DNA from: Bog-473 sp963736525
GTDB lineage: Bacteria; Actinomycetota; Acidimicrobiia; Acidimicrobiales; RAAP-2
Direction of reading: 5' to 3'
Assembly: GCA_963736525.1 (NCBI GenBank)
Contig: CAVTPF010000002.1
Location: 124,001-188,000 of the forward strand
DNA length: 64,000 bases
The first letter of the stretch is position 1. The number at the start of each line of letters is the position of its first letter. This document shows positions 1 to 8,092 of this stretch, piece by piece. Position numbers and translations under genes: made by a program. The notes below the pieces were generated by a model, which did no database searches, was not told where the DNA came from, and worked only from the letters and a program-made list of their open reading frames with translations.

Positions 1-1
1 G

Positions 2-385
2 CTGCCCGAGCTCACCATGGGCCGCAACGCCGACGTGGTGATCCTGACGCCGGGCGTGTTGAAGGGCGACCTGATCGCGGCGGCCTGCGCCTGCGGCTCC
101 AAGGACGCCCGCATCGTGGTGACGGCCATCGCGCCGTTCGACCAGACGGACGTGCAGCTCAACCTCTTCAACCTGGCCATGTTCAACCAGTCGGTCCTGG
201 GCACGGTCTTCGGGTCCCAGAGCCCGCGGGTCCAGGTGCCGAACCTGCTCAACCTGTACGCGGCGGGCCAGCTCAAGATCGACGAGCTGATCAGCGAGGA
301 GTACACGCTCGACCAGGTGCAGCAGGGCTACGACGACCAGGCCGCCGGGACCATCATCCGCGGGGTGGTCAAGTTCGACGAGTGA
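2..385 (+). CDS. NDMA-dependent alcohol dehydrogenase, C-terminal part (5' end outside window)
   Basis: The reading frame is open from the window edge and ends in TGA, giving 128 residues. It looks like the C-terminal half of a zinc-type medium-chain alcohol dehydrogenase. The stretch with VVILTPGVLKGD and VVTAIAPFDQ, and the end GTIIRGVVKFDE, fit the family of NDMA-dependent alcohol dehydrogenases (Rxyl_3153 type). In that family NAD stays bound and is recycled by an external electron carrier, proposed to be mycofactocin. A mycofactocin locus within 8 kb supports that role. The zinc-binding and Rossmann N-terminal parts are outside the window, so the assignment rests on the C-terminus alone. 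Confidence 0.75.
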   Translation: MPELTMGRNADVVILTPGVLKGDLIAAACACGSKDARIVVTAIAPFDQTDVQLNLFNLAMFNQSVLGTVFGSQSPRVQVPNLLNLYAAGQLKIDELISEEYTLDQVQQGYDDQAAGTIIRGVVKFDE

Positions 386-405
386 GTCGCCGGTCGTCCG
401 CCGCT

Positions 406-726
406 CTACGCCGTGAGGTGGCCGCGGGCGGCCAGTTCGATGCGAGCCCGTTCGATCCATTCGTCGGCGTTGTCCTTGTCCAGGTCCGCCGACAGCAGGA
501 TCTGACCCCACTGCCGCGGATAGACGCCACTCCTGGTCGCCTTGATCCCCATGGCGGCCACATGGGGCAGCGCGTCGAACGTCGGGAACACGACCGTCAC
601 GCAGCTGATCTTGACGAACGTGCGTGCCTTCCGTCCCGGCACCACGAACCGGTCCTGCTCCGACAGCAGGAACGTCACCTTGTATTCGATGCTGGCCAGC
701 GTCTCAGTCGGAGCCGGTAATCCCAT
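406..726 (-). CDS. hypothetical protein, 106 aa
   Basis: This 106-residue protein has no signal peptide or membrane segment and I do not recognise its family. It is a plausible real gene: ATG is preceded at a good distance by a GGTGAGGG-like ribosome site, and the composition is balanced, with hydrophobic stretches (ISCVTVVFPTF) and an acidic, helical C-terminus (DNADEWIERARIEL). It lies convergent with the alcohol dehydrogenase fragment and downstream of mftD on the same strand, separated from it by about 150 bp. No function is proposed. Confidence 0.6.
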   Translation of the reverse strand: MGLPAPTETLASIEYKVTFLLSEQDRFVVPGRKARTFVKISCVTVVFPTFDALPHVAAMGIKATRSGVYPRQWGQILLSADLDKDNADEWIERARIELAARGHLTA

Positions 727-874
727 CCCTCACCCCCAACGGCTCGGCGCCGCCCCCGTGGGCCCTGGTCCGCCCGAGGCCACGACAGGGCGGCGAGCAC
801 CATGGTACATGGGGGTTGAAAGTTCGTGTTCGCCGAAGCTGCCCGCGGGAGACGGTGCCGCTCGCGGAACAGGA

Positions 875-2047
875 TCAGGCGCCCAAGCGGCGGCTGAATC
901 CGTCGGGGACCACGAGGTCGTCGGCGTGCAGCTGGTGGATGGAGGCATGCCCGAGCCCGAGCAGGGCGGACTCCATGCCGCTGCGCATGATGTCGAGCAC
1001 GTTCTCGACCCCGGCCTGTCCGTTGGCGGCCAGGCCCCACAGGTAGGCGCGGCCGATCATGACCGCCCGGGCGCCGAGCGCCACGGCCTTGACGGCGTCG
1101 CTGCCGCGCCGGATGCCGCCGTCGAGCAGGACCTCGACCTCGTCGCCCACGGCCTCGACCACCGACGGGAGGGCCCGGATGGTGGCCGGAGTCCCGTCGA
1201 GGTTGTTGCCCCCGTGGTTGGACACCGAGATGGCGCTCACGCCCGCGTCGACAGCCCGCCTGGCGTCGTCGACGCGGGTCACCCCCTTGAGCATGAAGGG
1301 ACCGCCCCACTGCTCGCGCAGCCAGGCGACGTCGTCCCAGCTCGGCGGCGGCGTCTGCATCCACTCCCCGTAGGCGCCGAAGAAGGTCGGCCCCTTCTTG
1401 CCCTTCTCCACCATGTTCGGTGTCGTGAGATCGGGACGCTTGCCGGTCCGGGCGAAGGAGAGGAACCACCGCGGGTTGGCCAGAGCCTCGGGGGCGAAGC
1501 GCAGCATGGCGCGCAGGTTGACCGTCTCGGGGATGGTCGGGCTGCCCCAGTCCCGCCCGTGCGAGAACGACCAGTCGAGCGTGGCGATGAGCCCCACCGC
1601 ACCGGCGGCACGGGCGCGTTCGACCCGCGCCATGATCTGATCCCTCGTGCCGATCCAGTAGATCTGGAAGAAAGTCTGGGGGCACGCCGCCACGACGTCC
1701 TCGATGGGCATGCTGGCGAAGGAGCTGAGGCCCATGGCGGTGCCGCGGGCGGCCGCCGCGCGCGCCACGGCCACCTCGCCCTCGGGGTGCACCGCCTGCA
1801 CGCCGGTGGGGGAGATGAGGACGGGGAACGAGATCTCCTGGCCCATGACCTTGGTGGCCAGGTCCCGGCTGTCGGCCAGGCCGGCCACGTGGGGGGCGAA
1901 GCCCAGCTCGCCGAAGGCGGCCACGTTGTCCTCCACCGTGATCCCACGCTCCGAGCCGGCGATCAGCGCGCCGTAGACCGACTTGGGCAGTCGCTTCTTG
2001 GCGCGGCGTTGCGCCTCGGCCACGGTCTCGAACCACTTGTTAGCCAT
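875..2047 (-). CDS. mftD: pre-mycofactocin synthase MftD (FMN-dependent alpha-hydroxyacid oxidase family)
   Basis: The 390-residue product belongs to the FMN-dependent lactate/glycolate oxidase family and closely follows the MftD subfamily: N-terminus MANKWFETVAEAQRRAKKRLP, then PVLISPTGVQAVHPEGE, FQIYWIG, SNHGGNNLDGTPA and LLDGGIRRGSD. MftD oxidatively deaminates the Val-Tyr-derived heterocycle (AHDP) to give pre-mycofactocin. The C-terminal SNHGGN and DGGIRRG segments carry flavin and substrate residues. It is unusual that mftD is about 5.6 kb from mftABCE, separated by unrelated genes, instead of directly following mftC. The start is the ATG of MANKW; the same start sequence is repeated upstream (see the repeat at 2037-2084). 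Confidence 0.93.
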   Translation of the reverse strand: MANKWFETVAEAQRRAKKRLPKSVYGALIAGSERGITVEDNVAAFGELGFAPHVAGLADSRDLATKVMGQEISFPVLISPTGVQAVHPEGEVAVARAAAARGTAMGLSSFASMPIEDVVAACPQTFFQIYWIGTRDQIMARVERARAAGAVGLIATLDWSFSHGRDWGSPTIPETVNLRAMLRFAPEALANPRWFLSFARTGKRPDLTTPNMVEKGKKGPTFFGAYGEWMQTPPPSWDDVAWLREQWGGPFMLKGVTRVDDARRAVDAGVSAISVSNHGGNNLDGTPATIRALPSVVEAVGDEVEVLLDGGIRRGSDAVKAVALGARAVMIGRAYLWGLAANGQAGVENVLDIMRSGMESALLGLGHASIHQLHADDLVVPDGFSRRLGA

Positions 2048-2084
2048 GTCGATTGTTAGCCCTGTCGATTGTTAGCCATGTCGA
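2037..2084. repeat. three tandem 16-bp units spanning the mftD start codon
   Basis: Three head-to-tail copies of TTGTTAGCCATGTCGA lie at 2037-2052, 2053-2068 (with C for A at the tenth base) and 2069-2084. On the minus strand, units one and three each contain ATGGCTAAC, the beginning of mftD; the middle unit has AGGGCTAAC instead. The purine-rich ribosome site AGAGG (2090-2086) precedes only the outermost copy. Confidence 0.95.
2056..2079 (-). promoter_or_regulatory. possible 7-codon leader ORF ahead of mftD
   Basis: The outermost ATG (2079-2077) has the only good ribosome site, AGAGG six bases upstream. It reads MANNRQG and stops at TAA (2058-2056), eight bases before the true mftD ATG at 2047. 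Translation of mftD may therefore depend on re-initiation after the mini-ORF. This is inference; the duplication could also simply weaken mftD translation. Confidence 0.45.
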
Positions 2085-2207
2085 ACCTCTCGTGATGCCC
2101 CGTCCGTCCCGCACTCGCAGCAGGAGCATCGGCGACCGCGAGACTTTACGCGCCCGGGCCCCGGTGACCCACCCGGCGCCCCGAGGCACGGTCAGGCAGC
2201 GTTCTCT

Positions 2208-2245
2208 GCCGCGTTGTTCTGCCGCGTTGTTCTGCCGCGTTGTTA
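2208..2245. repeat. 13-bp tandem repeat, about three copies
   Basis: GCCGCGTTGTTCT occurs at 2208-2220 and 2221-2233, followed by a partial copy at 2234-2245. It sits directly upstream of the methyltransferase start codon. Confidence 0.9.
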
Positions 2246-2255
2246 TGGTCGGCGT

Positions 2256-3014
2256 GTGGCCGGCCCCGATTTCGTCCCGCTCACCCCTGAGCTCAAGGCG
2301 GAGCGCGCGGCCAGCTTCGGCAGTGTGGCAGAGCAGTACCAGCGCTACCGCCAGGGGCCACCGGCCGCGGCGGCGGAATGGATCCTGCCGGCACGGGTGC
2401 GGACGGCCGCGGTGGAGCCCGACGATCGCATGCGGGCCGTGCTGGCCCGGGCGCTCCCCCAGGTGCGGGCCGTGGCCGGCCGGGGCGAGTCGATGCCGCT
2501 GCCCGACGCGAGCGCCGATGCGGTCGTCGCATCGGCGTCGTGGCACTGGATGGACCCGGTCCCGACGCTGCGGGAGGTCGGGCGCGTGCTGGTGCCCGGC
2601 GGCACGCTGGGGGCGGTGTGGTCGGGACCCGATCCCGAGTCGCCCTTCCTGGCTCAGGCGCAGGCCCTCCTGGGCGGGAGCGGCCCGAGCCCGTTGGACG
2701 AGCAGAGCCAGGCGGAGCTCGCCGGTGCGCTCAACGATCGCTCCGCCCTCACGCAGGCCCTCGAGATCCCGCCCGGGGTTCCCTTCGACCAGCCTGAGCA
2801 GACGGTGATCACCTGGGACGTGGCGCTCAATGCCGAGGAGCTGGTTGGCCTGCTGGGCACGTTCAGCTGGGTGATCCTGATGGAGGACGGCGCGCGGGCG
2901 AGGTTGTTCGAGACGACGCGCCGCCTCCTGCGCGAGGCCCTGGGGATCGAGGGCGCGGTGACGGTCGACGTGGGCTACCGGGCCGAGGTGTGGAAGGCCC
3001 GCCGGCACAGCTGA
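2256..3014 (+). CDS. class I SAM-dependent methyltransferase-like protein lacking motif I
   Basis: The 252-residue product matches small-molecule methyltransferases of the UbiE/Methyltransf_11 type. The start has SVAEQYQRYR; later come VEPDDRM (acidic end of strand 2), GESMPLPDASADAV (motif II region), WHWMDP and REVGRVLVPGGTLG. The glycine-rich SAM loop (VLDLGAGTG type) expected between WILPA and VRTAAVEPDD is absent, as though about 20 residues were removed in frame. Without it SAM binding is doubtful, so the gene may be inactive or the sequence may carry a deletion. GTG at 2256 is the best start, just after a 13-bp tandem repeat. The gene stands alone, with no obvious operon partner. Confidence 0.7.
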   Translation: MAGPDFVPLTPELKAERAASFGSVAEQYQRYRQGPPAAAAEWILPARVRTAAVEPDDRMRAVLARALPQVRAVAGRGESMPLPDASADAVVASASWHWMDPVPTLREVGRVLVPGGTLGAVWSGPDPESPFLAQAQALLGGSGPSPLDEQSQAELAGALNDRSALTQALEIPPGVPFDQPEQTVITWDVALNAEELVGLLGTFSWVILMEDGARARLFETTRRLLREALGIEGAVTVDVGYRAEVWKARRHS

Positions 3015-3145
3015 CCGCCCGCGCGGCAAGGGATATGTCAGATGCCGGAACGTCCGGAATTGTCCGAGATATGACCTCAAGGCGCCCTTGCTGACCGACG
3101 ACAGAAGCGAGTGGCCAGAGGGGGAACGCGGCGGACACCGGTTCA

Positions 3146-5236
3146 GTGCGCCTCATGGCCTGGCTCACCCTGTCCGAGCTGCCGGCGCCGGTCGCGCTGC
3201 TGGTCATCGGGGTGCTGTTCCCGATCTCCTGGGCCGCGGCCGACTACCTCGGTGGCGCCTCCGTCGTCGCTCCGCACTGGTTCTACATCCCGGTCGTCCT
3301 GGCCGCCCTGCGTTTCGGTCTGTTCGGCGCGCTGGCGGCCGGTCTGACCGCCACCGTCGTGGCCGGCCCCCTCCTTCCGGCCGACGTCGCCACGGGAGCG
3401 TCCCAGGCCGCGAGTGACTGGGTGAGCCGGGGCGTCTTCTTCGTCCTGATCGGTGAGCTCGTGGCCTACCTGTTCATCGTGGTCCGGCGGACCTCGGCCC
3501 GGGCCGCCCAGGCCGAGGTCCAGAGCGAGAGCGAGCAGCGCTTCGGGGCACTGGTGCAGCGGGCCACCGACATGATCACGGTCCTCGACCACGAGGGCCT
3601 GCTCAAGTACGAGTCACCGGCGGTCGAGCGGATCCTCGGATGGCCGGCGGGCTACCGGTTGGGCATGCCGGGGGCGGATTTCGTGCACCCCCAGCACCAG
3701 GCGGCGGCCGACGTCGCCGGTCAGGCGGTGTTGGCGGACCCATCGCGGTCGCAGACCCTCGAGCTCCGGTTGCGCGACTCGGGCGGCGCCTGGCGTTGGG
3801 TGGAGACGACGCTGACCAACCTGCTCGACGAGCCGACGGTGCAGGGCATCGTCATCAACCACCGCGTGGTCGACGAGCGAAAGGCGCTCCAGGACGAGCT
3901 GATCCAACGCGCCTTCCACGACTCGCTCACGGGGCTGGCCAACCGGGGCCAGCTGCGCGGCCGGGTCAAGGGATCGACGGCCGGCGCGGAGGGGGCGGGT
4001 GCCGCGCCCAAGTCCGTGCTGTTCATCGACCTCGACGACTTCAAGACGGTCAACGACGGCTACGGGCACGACGCCGGCGACCGGCTCCTCGTCGAGGTCA
4101 GCCACCGTCTGCGGCGCTGCGTGGGCGAGCGGGACATGGTGGCGCGGCTCGGGGGGGACGAGTTCGCCGTGCTGATAGAGGACGTCGGCGAGCGCGGCGA
4201 CGCGGCGAGCACCCTGGCGCAGCGGATCATCGACTCGCTGCAGGAGCCCTTCGACGTGTCGGGTCACCAGACGCGGGTCAGCGCCAGCATCGGCATCGCG
4301 TATTTCGGGGCCTGCCCCCACGACGCCGACTCCGTGCTGATGCGGGCGGACATCGCGATGTACCACGCCAAGGCGAACGGCAAGAACCAGTTCGTCTTCT
4401 TCACCGACGCCATGCAGCAGGGGGTGCTGCACCGCCTCGATGTCGAGTCCTGGCTGCGGGAGGCTCTCGAGGGCGACCAGATCCAGGTCCACTACCAGCC
4501 CATCGTGACCCTGGGCGACGGCAGGATCGACGCGGTCGAGGCACTCGTGCGGTGGGAGCACCCGACGATGGGGCTGCTCTCTCCGGACGATTTCCTCGAC
4601 GTGGCGGAGGAGACGGGCCTGATCGTCCCGCTCGGCAAGTTGGTGTTGCGTGACGCGTGCCGGCAGATTCGTCTGTGGCGCGAGCGTCTCGACGAGGACA
4701 TCGCGGTCAGCGTCAACCTCTCAGCCGCGCAACTGCGGGACCAGAGCATCGTCGACGAAGTACGGGTGGCCATGGCCGAGTCGGGGATCGAGCCCGGAGC
4801 GCTGATGGTCGAGGTGACCGAGGGCGCGCTCATCGGTGACGTCACCGGGGCGATCGCGGTGCTCGAGTCGCTCTCCGCGCTGGGGATCACCATCGCCATC
4901 GACGACTTCGGGACGGGGTACTCGTCGCTGTCGCACCTGCAGCTCTTCCCGGTGGACGTGATAAAGGTCGACAAGACGTTCGTCGAGGGTCTGTGCCGGG
5001 GCAGCGAGCACTCGACGCTGGTCCGGTCGGTGCTCGCCATCGCCAAGGAGTTCGGGCTGCAGGTGGTGGCAGAGGGCATCCAGTCCGAGGAGCAGCACGA
5101 CCAGCTCCGCCGTCTGGGCTGCGACTACGGCCAGGGCTTCCTGTACGCCCATCCGCTGCCGGCGCCGCAGGTCGAAGAGCTCCTGGCCGCGGCCGCCGCC
5201 GGCCGCGACCACGCCGCGGTGCGCGTCACGGCGTAG
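3146..5236 (+). CDS. membrane-bound PAS-GGDEF-EAL cyclic-di-GMP signalling protein
   Basis: The 696-residue protein has hydrophobic segments at about residues 12-112 (likely four helices), a short linker, a PAS domain (about 130-245), a GGDEF domain (about 255-420, with GGDEF at 336-340) and an EAL domain (about 435-685, with EAL at 465-467 and DDFGTGYSSL). Both output domains keep their signature residues, so it may both make and break cyclic di-GMP. The membrane and PAS regions are likely sensory. The start is GTG at 3146; ATG at 3155 is an alternative. Its 3' end nearly touches the convergent globin remnant. The ligand sensed cannot be inferred. Confidence 0.92.
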   Translation: MRLMAWLTLSELPAPVALLVIGVLFPISWAAADYLGGASVVAPHWFYIPVVLAALRFGLFGALAAGLTATVVAGPLLPADVATGASQAASDWVSRGVFFVLIGELVAYLFIVVRRTSARAAQAEVQSESEQRFGALVQRATDMITVLDHEGLLKYESPAVERILGWPAGYRLGMPGADFVHPQHQAAADVAGQAVLADPSRSQTLELRLRDSGGAWRWVETTLTNLLDEPTVQGIVINHRVVDERKALQDELIQRAFHDSLTGLANRGQLRGRVKGSTAGAEGAGAAPKSVLFIDLDDFKTVNDGYGHDAGDRLLVEVSHRLRRCVGERDMVARLGGDEFAVLIEDVGERGDAASTLAQRIIDSLQEPFDVSGHQTRVSASIGIAYFGACPHDADSVLMRADIAMYHAKANGKNQFVFFTDAMQQGVLHRLDVESWLREALEGDQIQVHYQPIVTLGDGRIDAVEALVRWEHPTMGLLSPDDFLDVAEETGLIVPLGKLVLRDACRQIRLWRERLDEDIAVSVNLSAAQLRDQSIVDEVRVAMAESGIEPGALMVEVTEGALIGDVTGAIAVLESLSALGITIAIDDFGTGYSSLSHLQLFPVDVIKVDKTFVEGLCRGSEHSTLVRSVLAIAKEFGLQVVAEGIQSEEQHDQLRRLGCDYGQGFLYAHPLPAPQVEELLAAAAAGRDHAAVRVTA

Positions 5237-5240
5237 GCGC

Positions 5241-5571
5241 TCAGGCGCCGTCCACCAGGCCGTCCCACGACCAGCGCGGCACGGGCCGGTGCGCCGGCAC
5301 GACGGCACCGCCCGAGGTCCTCCTGCGCGTTGGTGCCGGCGTGGATCGCCAACATGGCCGACTGTCCCCCGCACGAGCTCGAGTACTCCGCCGGCCCGCC
5401 GAGCACCTCGGCCCAGTAGCGCGCGAGACGCTCGACGTGGTCGGGGTGGCCCGGGTGGGAGAAGGGGTGGTTGAGCTCCGGGTCGTCGAGGCAGCGCTGG
5501 TGGTGCGCCGCCGCCAACCGCACGAACGCGGGCATGTCGCCGGCGAACTCGAAGAGGGACGGGCGCTCCAT
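5241..5571 (-). pseudogene. group II truncated-haemoglobin-like gene with internal deletion
   Basis: The N-terminal 85 or so residues match actinobacterial globins of this family: FEFAGDMPAFVRLAAAHH, then LNHPFSHPGHPDHVERLARY, SSCGGQSAMLAIHAGTN and QEDLG. After QEDLG the frame departs from the family (RCRRAGAPAR). The family's usual C-terminal tail, VVPAHRPVPRWSWDGL, is found at once in another frame, ending at TGA at 5241. The roughly 45 residues expected between them (RRFVxCF...YMEWA region) are missing. If translated straight on, the original frame runs to 5125 inside the EAL gene. I call it a pseudogene or a sequence artefact. Confidence 0.65.
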
Positions 5572-5612
5572 CGCCCCCAGGGTGGCACATGAGGTGTCCC
5601 TAACATGACCGG

Positions 5613-6023
5613 ATGCACACGGACATCCGGACGGCGGTACCCGGGGACTTCGCCGGGGTGCTGACCCTGTGGCGGGAGTCGGCGGCTCCCACCTCGACCG
5701 ACACGGCCGAGGCCCTCGAGGGCCTGTTCCGCCGCGACCCCGGCGCGCTCATCGTGGCCGAAGCGTCCGGGCAGATCGTCGGATCGGTGATCGCCGCCTG
5801 GGACGGGTGGCGCGGGTCGATCTACCGCCTCGCGGTGGCGCCTGCCCATCGACGCCAGGGCCTGGGCGCCCGCCTCCTGCGCGAAGCGGAGCGCCGCCTG
5901 GCCGCGCTCGGGTCGCGGCGGATGCACGCCATCGTCGTCGGGTCCGACGAACGCGCGGTGTCCTTCTGGGTCGCCACCGACTGGGAGCACCAGCACGGGC
6001 AGCTCCGCTTCACCAAGGGGTAG
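5613..6023 (+). CDS. GNAT family N-acetyltransferase
   Basis: The 136-residue protein is a single-domain GNAT. It starts with a typical beta strand (IRTAVPGDFAGVLTLW), has a central YRLAVAPAHRRQGLGARLLREAE segment containing the acetyl-CoA pyrophosphate loop RRQGLGA, and ends with SFWVATDWEHQHGQLRFTK. The acceptor substrate is unknown. It begins 41 bp from the divergent globin remnant and ends about 55 bp before the convergent mftF. A role in mycofactocin metabolism is not indicated. Confidence 0.85.
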   Translation: MHTDIRTAVPGDFAGVLTLWRESAAPTSTDTAEALEGLFRRDPGALIVAEASGQIVGSVIAAWDGWRGSIYRLAVAPAHRRQGLGARLLREAERRLAALGSRRMHAIVVGSDERAVSFWVATDWEHQHGQLRFTKG

Positions 6024-6078
6024 CCGGCCACCGGTCTCGTGCTGACTCGGGCCGCGGCCGGTCGGTGTTGCCGGCGTC

Positions 6079-7605
6079 TCAGCGCCGCGGCATCAAGGCG
6101 TTGCGCAACGAGCGGGACGACCACACGCGCGACCTCCAGGAGATGCGAGGGACCAGCGGCACGAGGGTCCGCTCCCGCGCGCAGCCGGACCAGACGCCGA
6201 TGCCGTATGCCGCGTCGTCGGCGACGTGCAGGGCGCTGTAGCGAAGCGGGTCGAGCGCCTCGGGGTGCTGCCGCCAGTCGTCGAGCGCCGGGATGAGCAG
6301 CGCGAGCGCGGCGGCCCGCCGGGTGCGCCGGAAGGCCAATGCCAGCAGGAGGGCGGGGGACCATGCCCGCGCCAGGTTTGCCAGCGACGGGAGCGCCGTG
6401 CGTGCCGTGCCCCCCGCGGCGATGCGGGCGGCCACCGCCACCGGGTCGCGGACCAGGCCCTCGAGGCGGCCGGCCAGGATGGCCACGGACGTCGACAGCA
6501 CCCCCAGGGCGAGGACGGGGCGGCGGCCCAGCGCCAGCACCCACGCGGCCAACGACCAACCGGACAGCTGGACCGGTGCCACGGCGTCGTGGTGGCGGCG
6601 CGCCAGGGGAGCGGCGGTCGACCCGTAGAAGGCCTGGCGCCTGAGGAAGGGCACGACGGCGAGGTGTTGACTGTGCTCGACGGTGCCGGCCGGTTCGTAG
6701 CGGACGTCCCACCCCGCCGCCACGAGGCGCCACACCAGGTCCACGTCCTCGCCGCCGCGCAGGAAGGGGTCGAACAGCGCCGGCCCCGCCGCCACGTCCC
6801 TGCGGACCACCAGCGCGGCGGTCGGTACGAAGGGGATCGTGCTACCCGGTCGCACCAGCCCCGGCTGGGGGCCGCGATCGAGCGACGAGCGCACCGCGCT
6901 GTAGCGCGACAGCGCATCAGGCGGCCGGCCCCGGTCGGCCGGGGCCACGATGCGGGGTGCCACCGCGGCCACCAGCGGGTCGTCGAAGTGACCCAGGAGC
7001 GGCGCGAGCCAGTCCGGGTGGGGCACGCAGTCGGAGTCGACGAAGGCGACGAGCGCGCTGGTCGCCTTCTCCACTCCGGCGTTGCGGGCGCCGGCGGGCC
7101 CGGCGTTGACCGCCAGCGCGACGAACCCGGCGCCGTGGCGCTCCGCGATCTCCTTGGTGATCCCTGGGTCGGCGGACGCGTCGTCGACCACGATGCAGGC
7201 CAGCCCCGACAGTGCGCCGAGCACGCGGTCGAGCTGGGCCGGCCGGTCGCGCACGGGCACGACCGCCGTGACGTCGTCGGGTCCGAACGTGGCCGTGGCC
7301 GTGGCGGTTGCCGTTGTCGGCTGCGGGACGAAGGCCCCTGCCGACACCAGGCGGCGGGCCAGCAGCTGCGACGGCCTGCTCGTCCCGACGGCGGTGCCGG
7401 TGCGCCAACGCTCCACCACCCGACGCGCCCGCTCCGAGATGCGGAACAGGCGGAGCGGGCTGCCGCCGAGCAGCACGGTGCCGCCGTCGTAGTCCCGCGT
7501 CGAGGGATCCTCCGCCAGCGCGAACGACCCGGGCAACGGCGTCGACGCACGAGGCGGAGCGGCCCGCAGTGCGGCGGGGCCCCTGGGTGCGCTGGGGCGG
7601 GGCAC
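6079..7605 (-). CDS. mftF: mycofactocin glycosyltransferase MftF
   Basis: The protein of about 508 residues has the MftF layout. An N-terminal PqqD-like recognition part (GGTVLLGGSPLRLFRIS) is followed by a GT-A family 2 glycosyltransferase domain with TAVVPVRDRP, CIVVDDAS, NAGPAGARNAG, ALVAFVDSDCVPHPDWL and GGEDVDLVWRL. A C-terminal region has several hydrophobic segments. MftF adds beta-1,4-glucose units to (pre)mycofactocin. I chose the GTG at 7605: the longer frame up to 7863 would run through mftA and into mftB and has a low-complexity, arginine-rich start. The gene is divergent from mftA, leaving about 60 bp for both promoters. Confidence 0.9.
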   Translation of the reverse strand: MPRPSAPRGPAALRAAPPRASTPLPGSFALAEDPSTRDYDGGTVLLGGSPLRLFRISERARRVVERWRTGTAVGTSRPSQLLARRLVSAGAFVPQPTTATATATATFGPDDVTAVVPVRDRPAQLDRVLGALSGLACIVVDDASADPGITKEIAERHGAGFVALAVNAGPAGARNAGVEKATSALVAFVDSDCVPHPDWLAPLLGHFDDPLVAAVAPRIVAPADRGRPPDALSRYSAVRSSLDRGPQPGLVRPGSTIPFVPTAALVVRRDVAAGPALFDPFLRGGEDVDLVWRLVAAGWDVRYEPAGTVEHSQHLAVVPFLRRQAFYGSTAAPLARRHHDAVAPVQLSGWSLAAWVLALGRRPVLALGVLSTSVAILAGRLEGLVRDPVAVAARIAAGGTARTALPSLANLARAWSPALLLALAFRRTRRAAALALLIPALDDWRQHPEALDPLRYSALHVADDAAYGIGVWSGCARERTLVPLVPRISWRSRVWSSRSLRNALMPRR

Positions 7606-7614
7606 CGGGCAATC

Positions 7615-7642
7615 TTGGCAGCCCCGGGGGCGGAGGTAGGCT
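7615..7642 (+). promoter_or_regulatory. putative promoter of mftA
   Basis: TTGGCA (7615-7620) and TAGGCT (7637-7642) are separated by 16 bp, a good match to an actinobacterial housekeeping-sigma promoter. A start about 7 bp downstream would give a leader of roughly 20 nt before the AGAGGAGG ribosome site of mftA. Confidence 0.55.
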
Positions 7643-7667
7643 GGGCCGTCGCCCAGAGGAGGTCGGG

Positions 7668-7778
7668 ATGCTGGCTGAGGACCAAGACACCCAGGACGTC
7701 GAGGAGCTGTCCGACGAGGACGTCGACGAACTCCTGGTGGAAGAGGTCTCCATCGACGGGATGTGCGGCGTCTATTGA
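7668..7778 (+). CDS. mftA: mycofactocin precursor peptide MftA
   Basis: This 36-residue ORF encodes the ribosomal precursor of mycofactocin. The C-terminus IDGMCGVY is the family's hallmark: the final Val-Tyr is decarboxylated and cross-linked by MftC, cut out by MftE and oxidised by MftD. The preceding leader is very acidic (EELSDEDVDELLVEEVS), as expected for recognition by MftB. A strong AGAGGAGG site lies five bases before the ATG. The stop overlaps the likely TTG start of mftB. Its presence settles the identity of the neighbouring genes. Confidence 0.96.
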   Translation: MLAEDQDTQDVEELSDEDVDELLVEEVSIDGMCGVY

Positions 7779-8092
7779 GCGTCACCGCAGCGCGCGGCAC
7801 GGCCGGGACGGCGACGGCGACGGCGGGCGCAGGGTTCGCAGTCGAGAGGGCATGGCGGCTCAATCCCCAGGTCGCGCTGCGCGACGAATCGTTCGGCGCG
7901 CTGGCCTACCACTACGGGAACCGGCGGCTGGTGTTCCTCAAGTCGCGCCCGCTGGTGGCCCTGGTGTCGTCGCTGGACCGGTACCCGAGTGCGGCCGAGG
8001 CGATCGCCGACCTGGTCCCCCCGGCGGAGCGTGCCGCCTACGAGCGGGCCCTGGCCCGGCTGGCCGCCTCCGAGGTGCTCGATGCCCGCTGA
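7775..8092 (+). CDS. mftB: mycofactocin RiPP chaperone MftB
   Basis: The product of about 105 residues is a PqqD-like RiPP recognition protein with the MftB signature AWRLNPQVALRDESFGALAYHYGNRRLVFLKSRPLV (split here only for description). MftB binds the MftA leader and delivers it to the radical SAM enzyme MftC. I place the start at TTG 7775, whose TTGA overlaps the mftA stop; GTG at 7763 in the same frame is an alternative. The first 25 residues are alanine/threonine/glycine-rich and probably disordered. It overlaps mftC by 11 bp, which indicates tight translational coupling. [No confidence was given for this entry; 0 is a placeholder, not an estimate.]. Confidence 0.
   Translation: MSVTAARGTAGTATATAGAGFAVERAWRLNPQVALRDESFGALAYHYGNRRLVFLKSRPLVALVSSLDRYPSAAEAIADLVPPAERAAYERALARLAASEVLDAR

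Noticed and set aside
542..2059. 505-codon open frame opposite mftD
   Set aside because: It is an antisense shadow of mftD in high-G+C DNA; its translation is Gly/Arg/Asp/His-rich low complexity with no family features.
7606..7863. Longer mftF start at 7863
   Set aside because: It would overlap all of mftA and part of mftB, and the extra residues are Arg/Pro-rich; GTG 7605 suits the family start.
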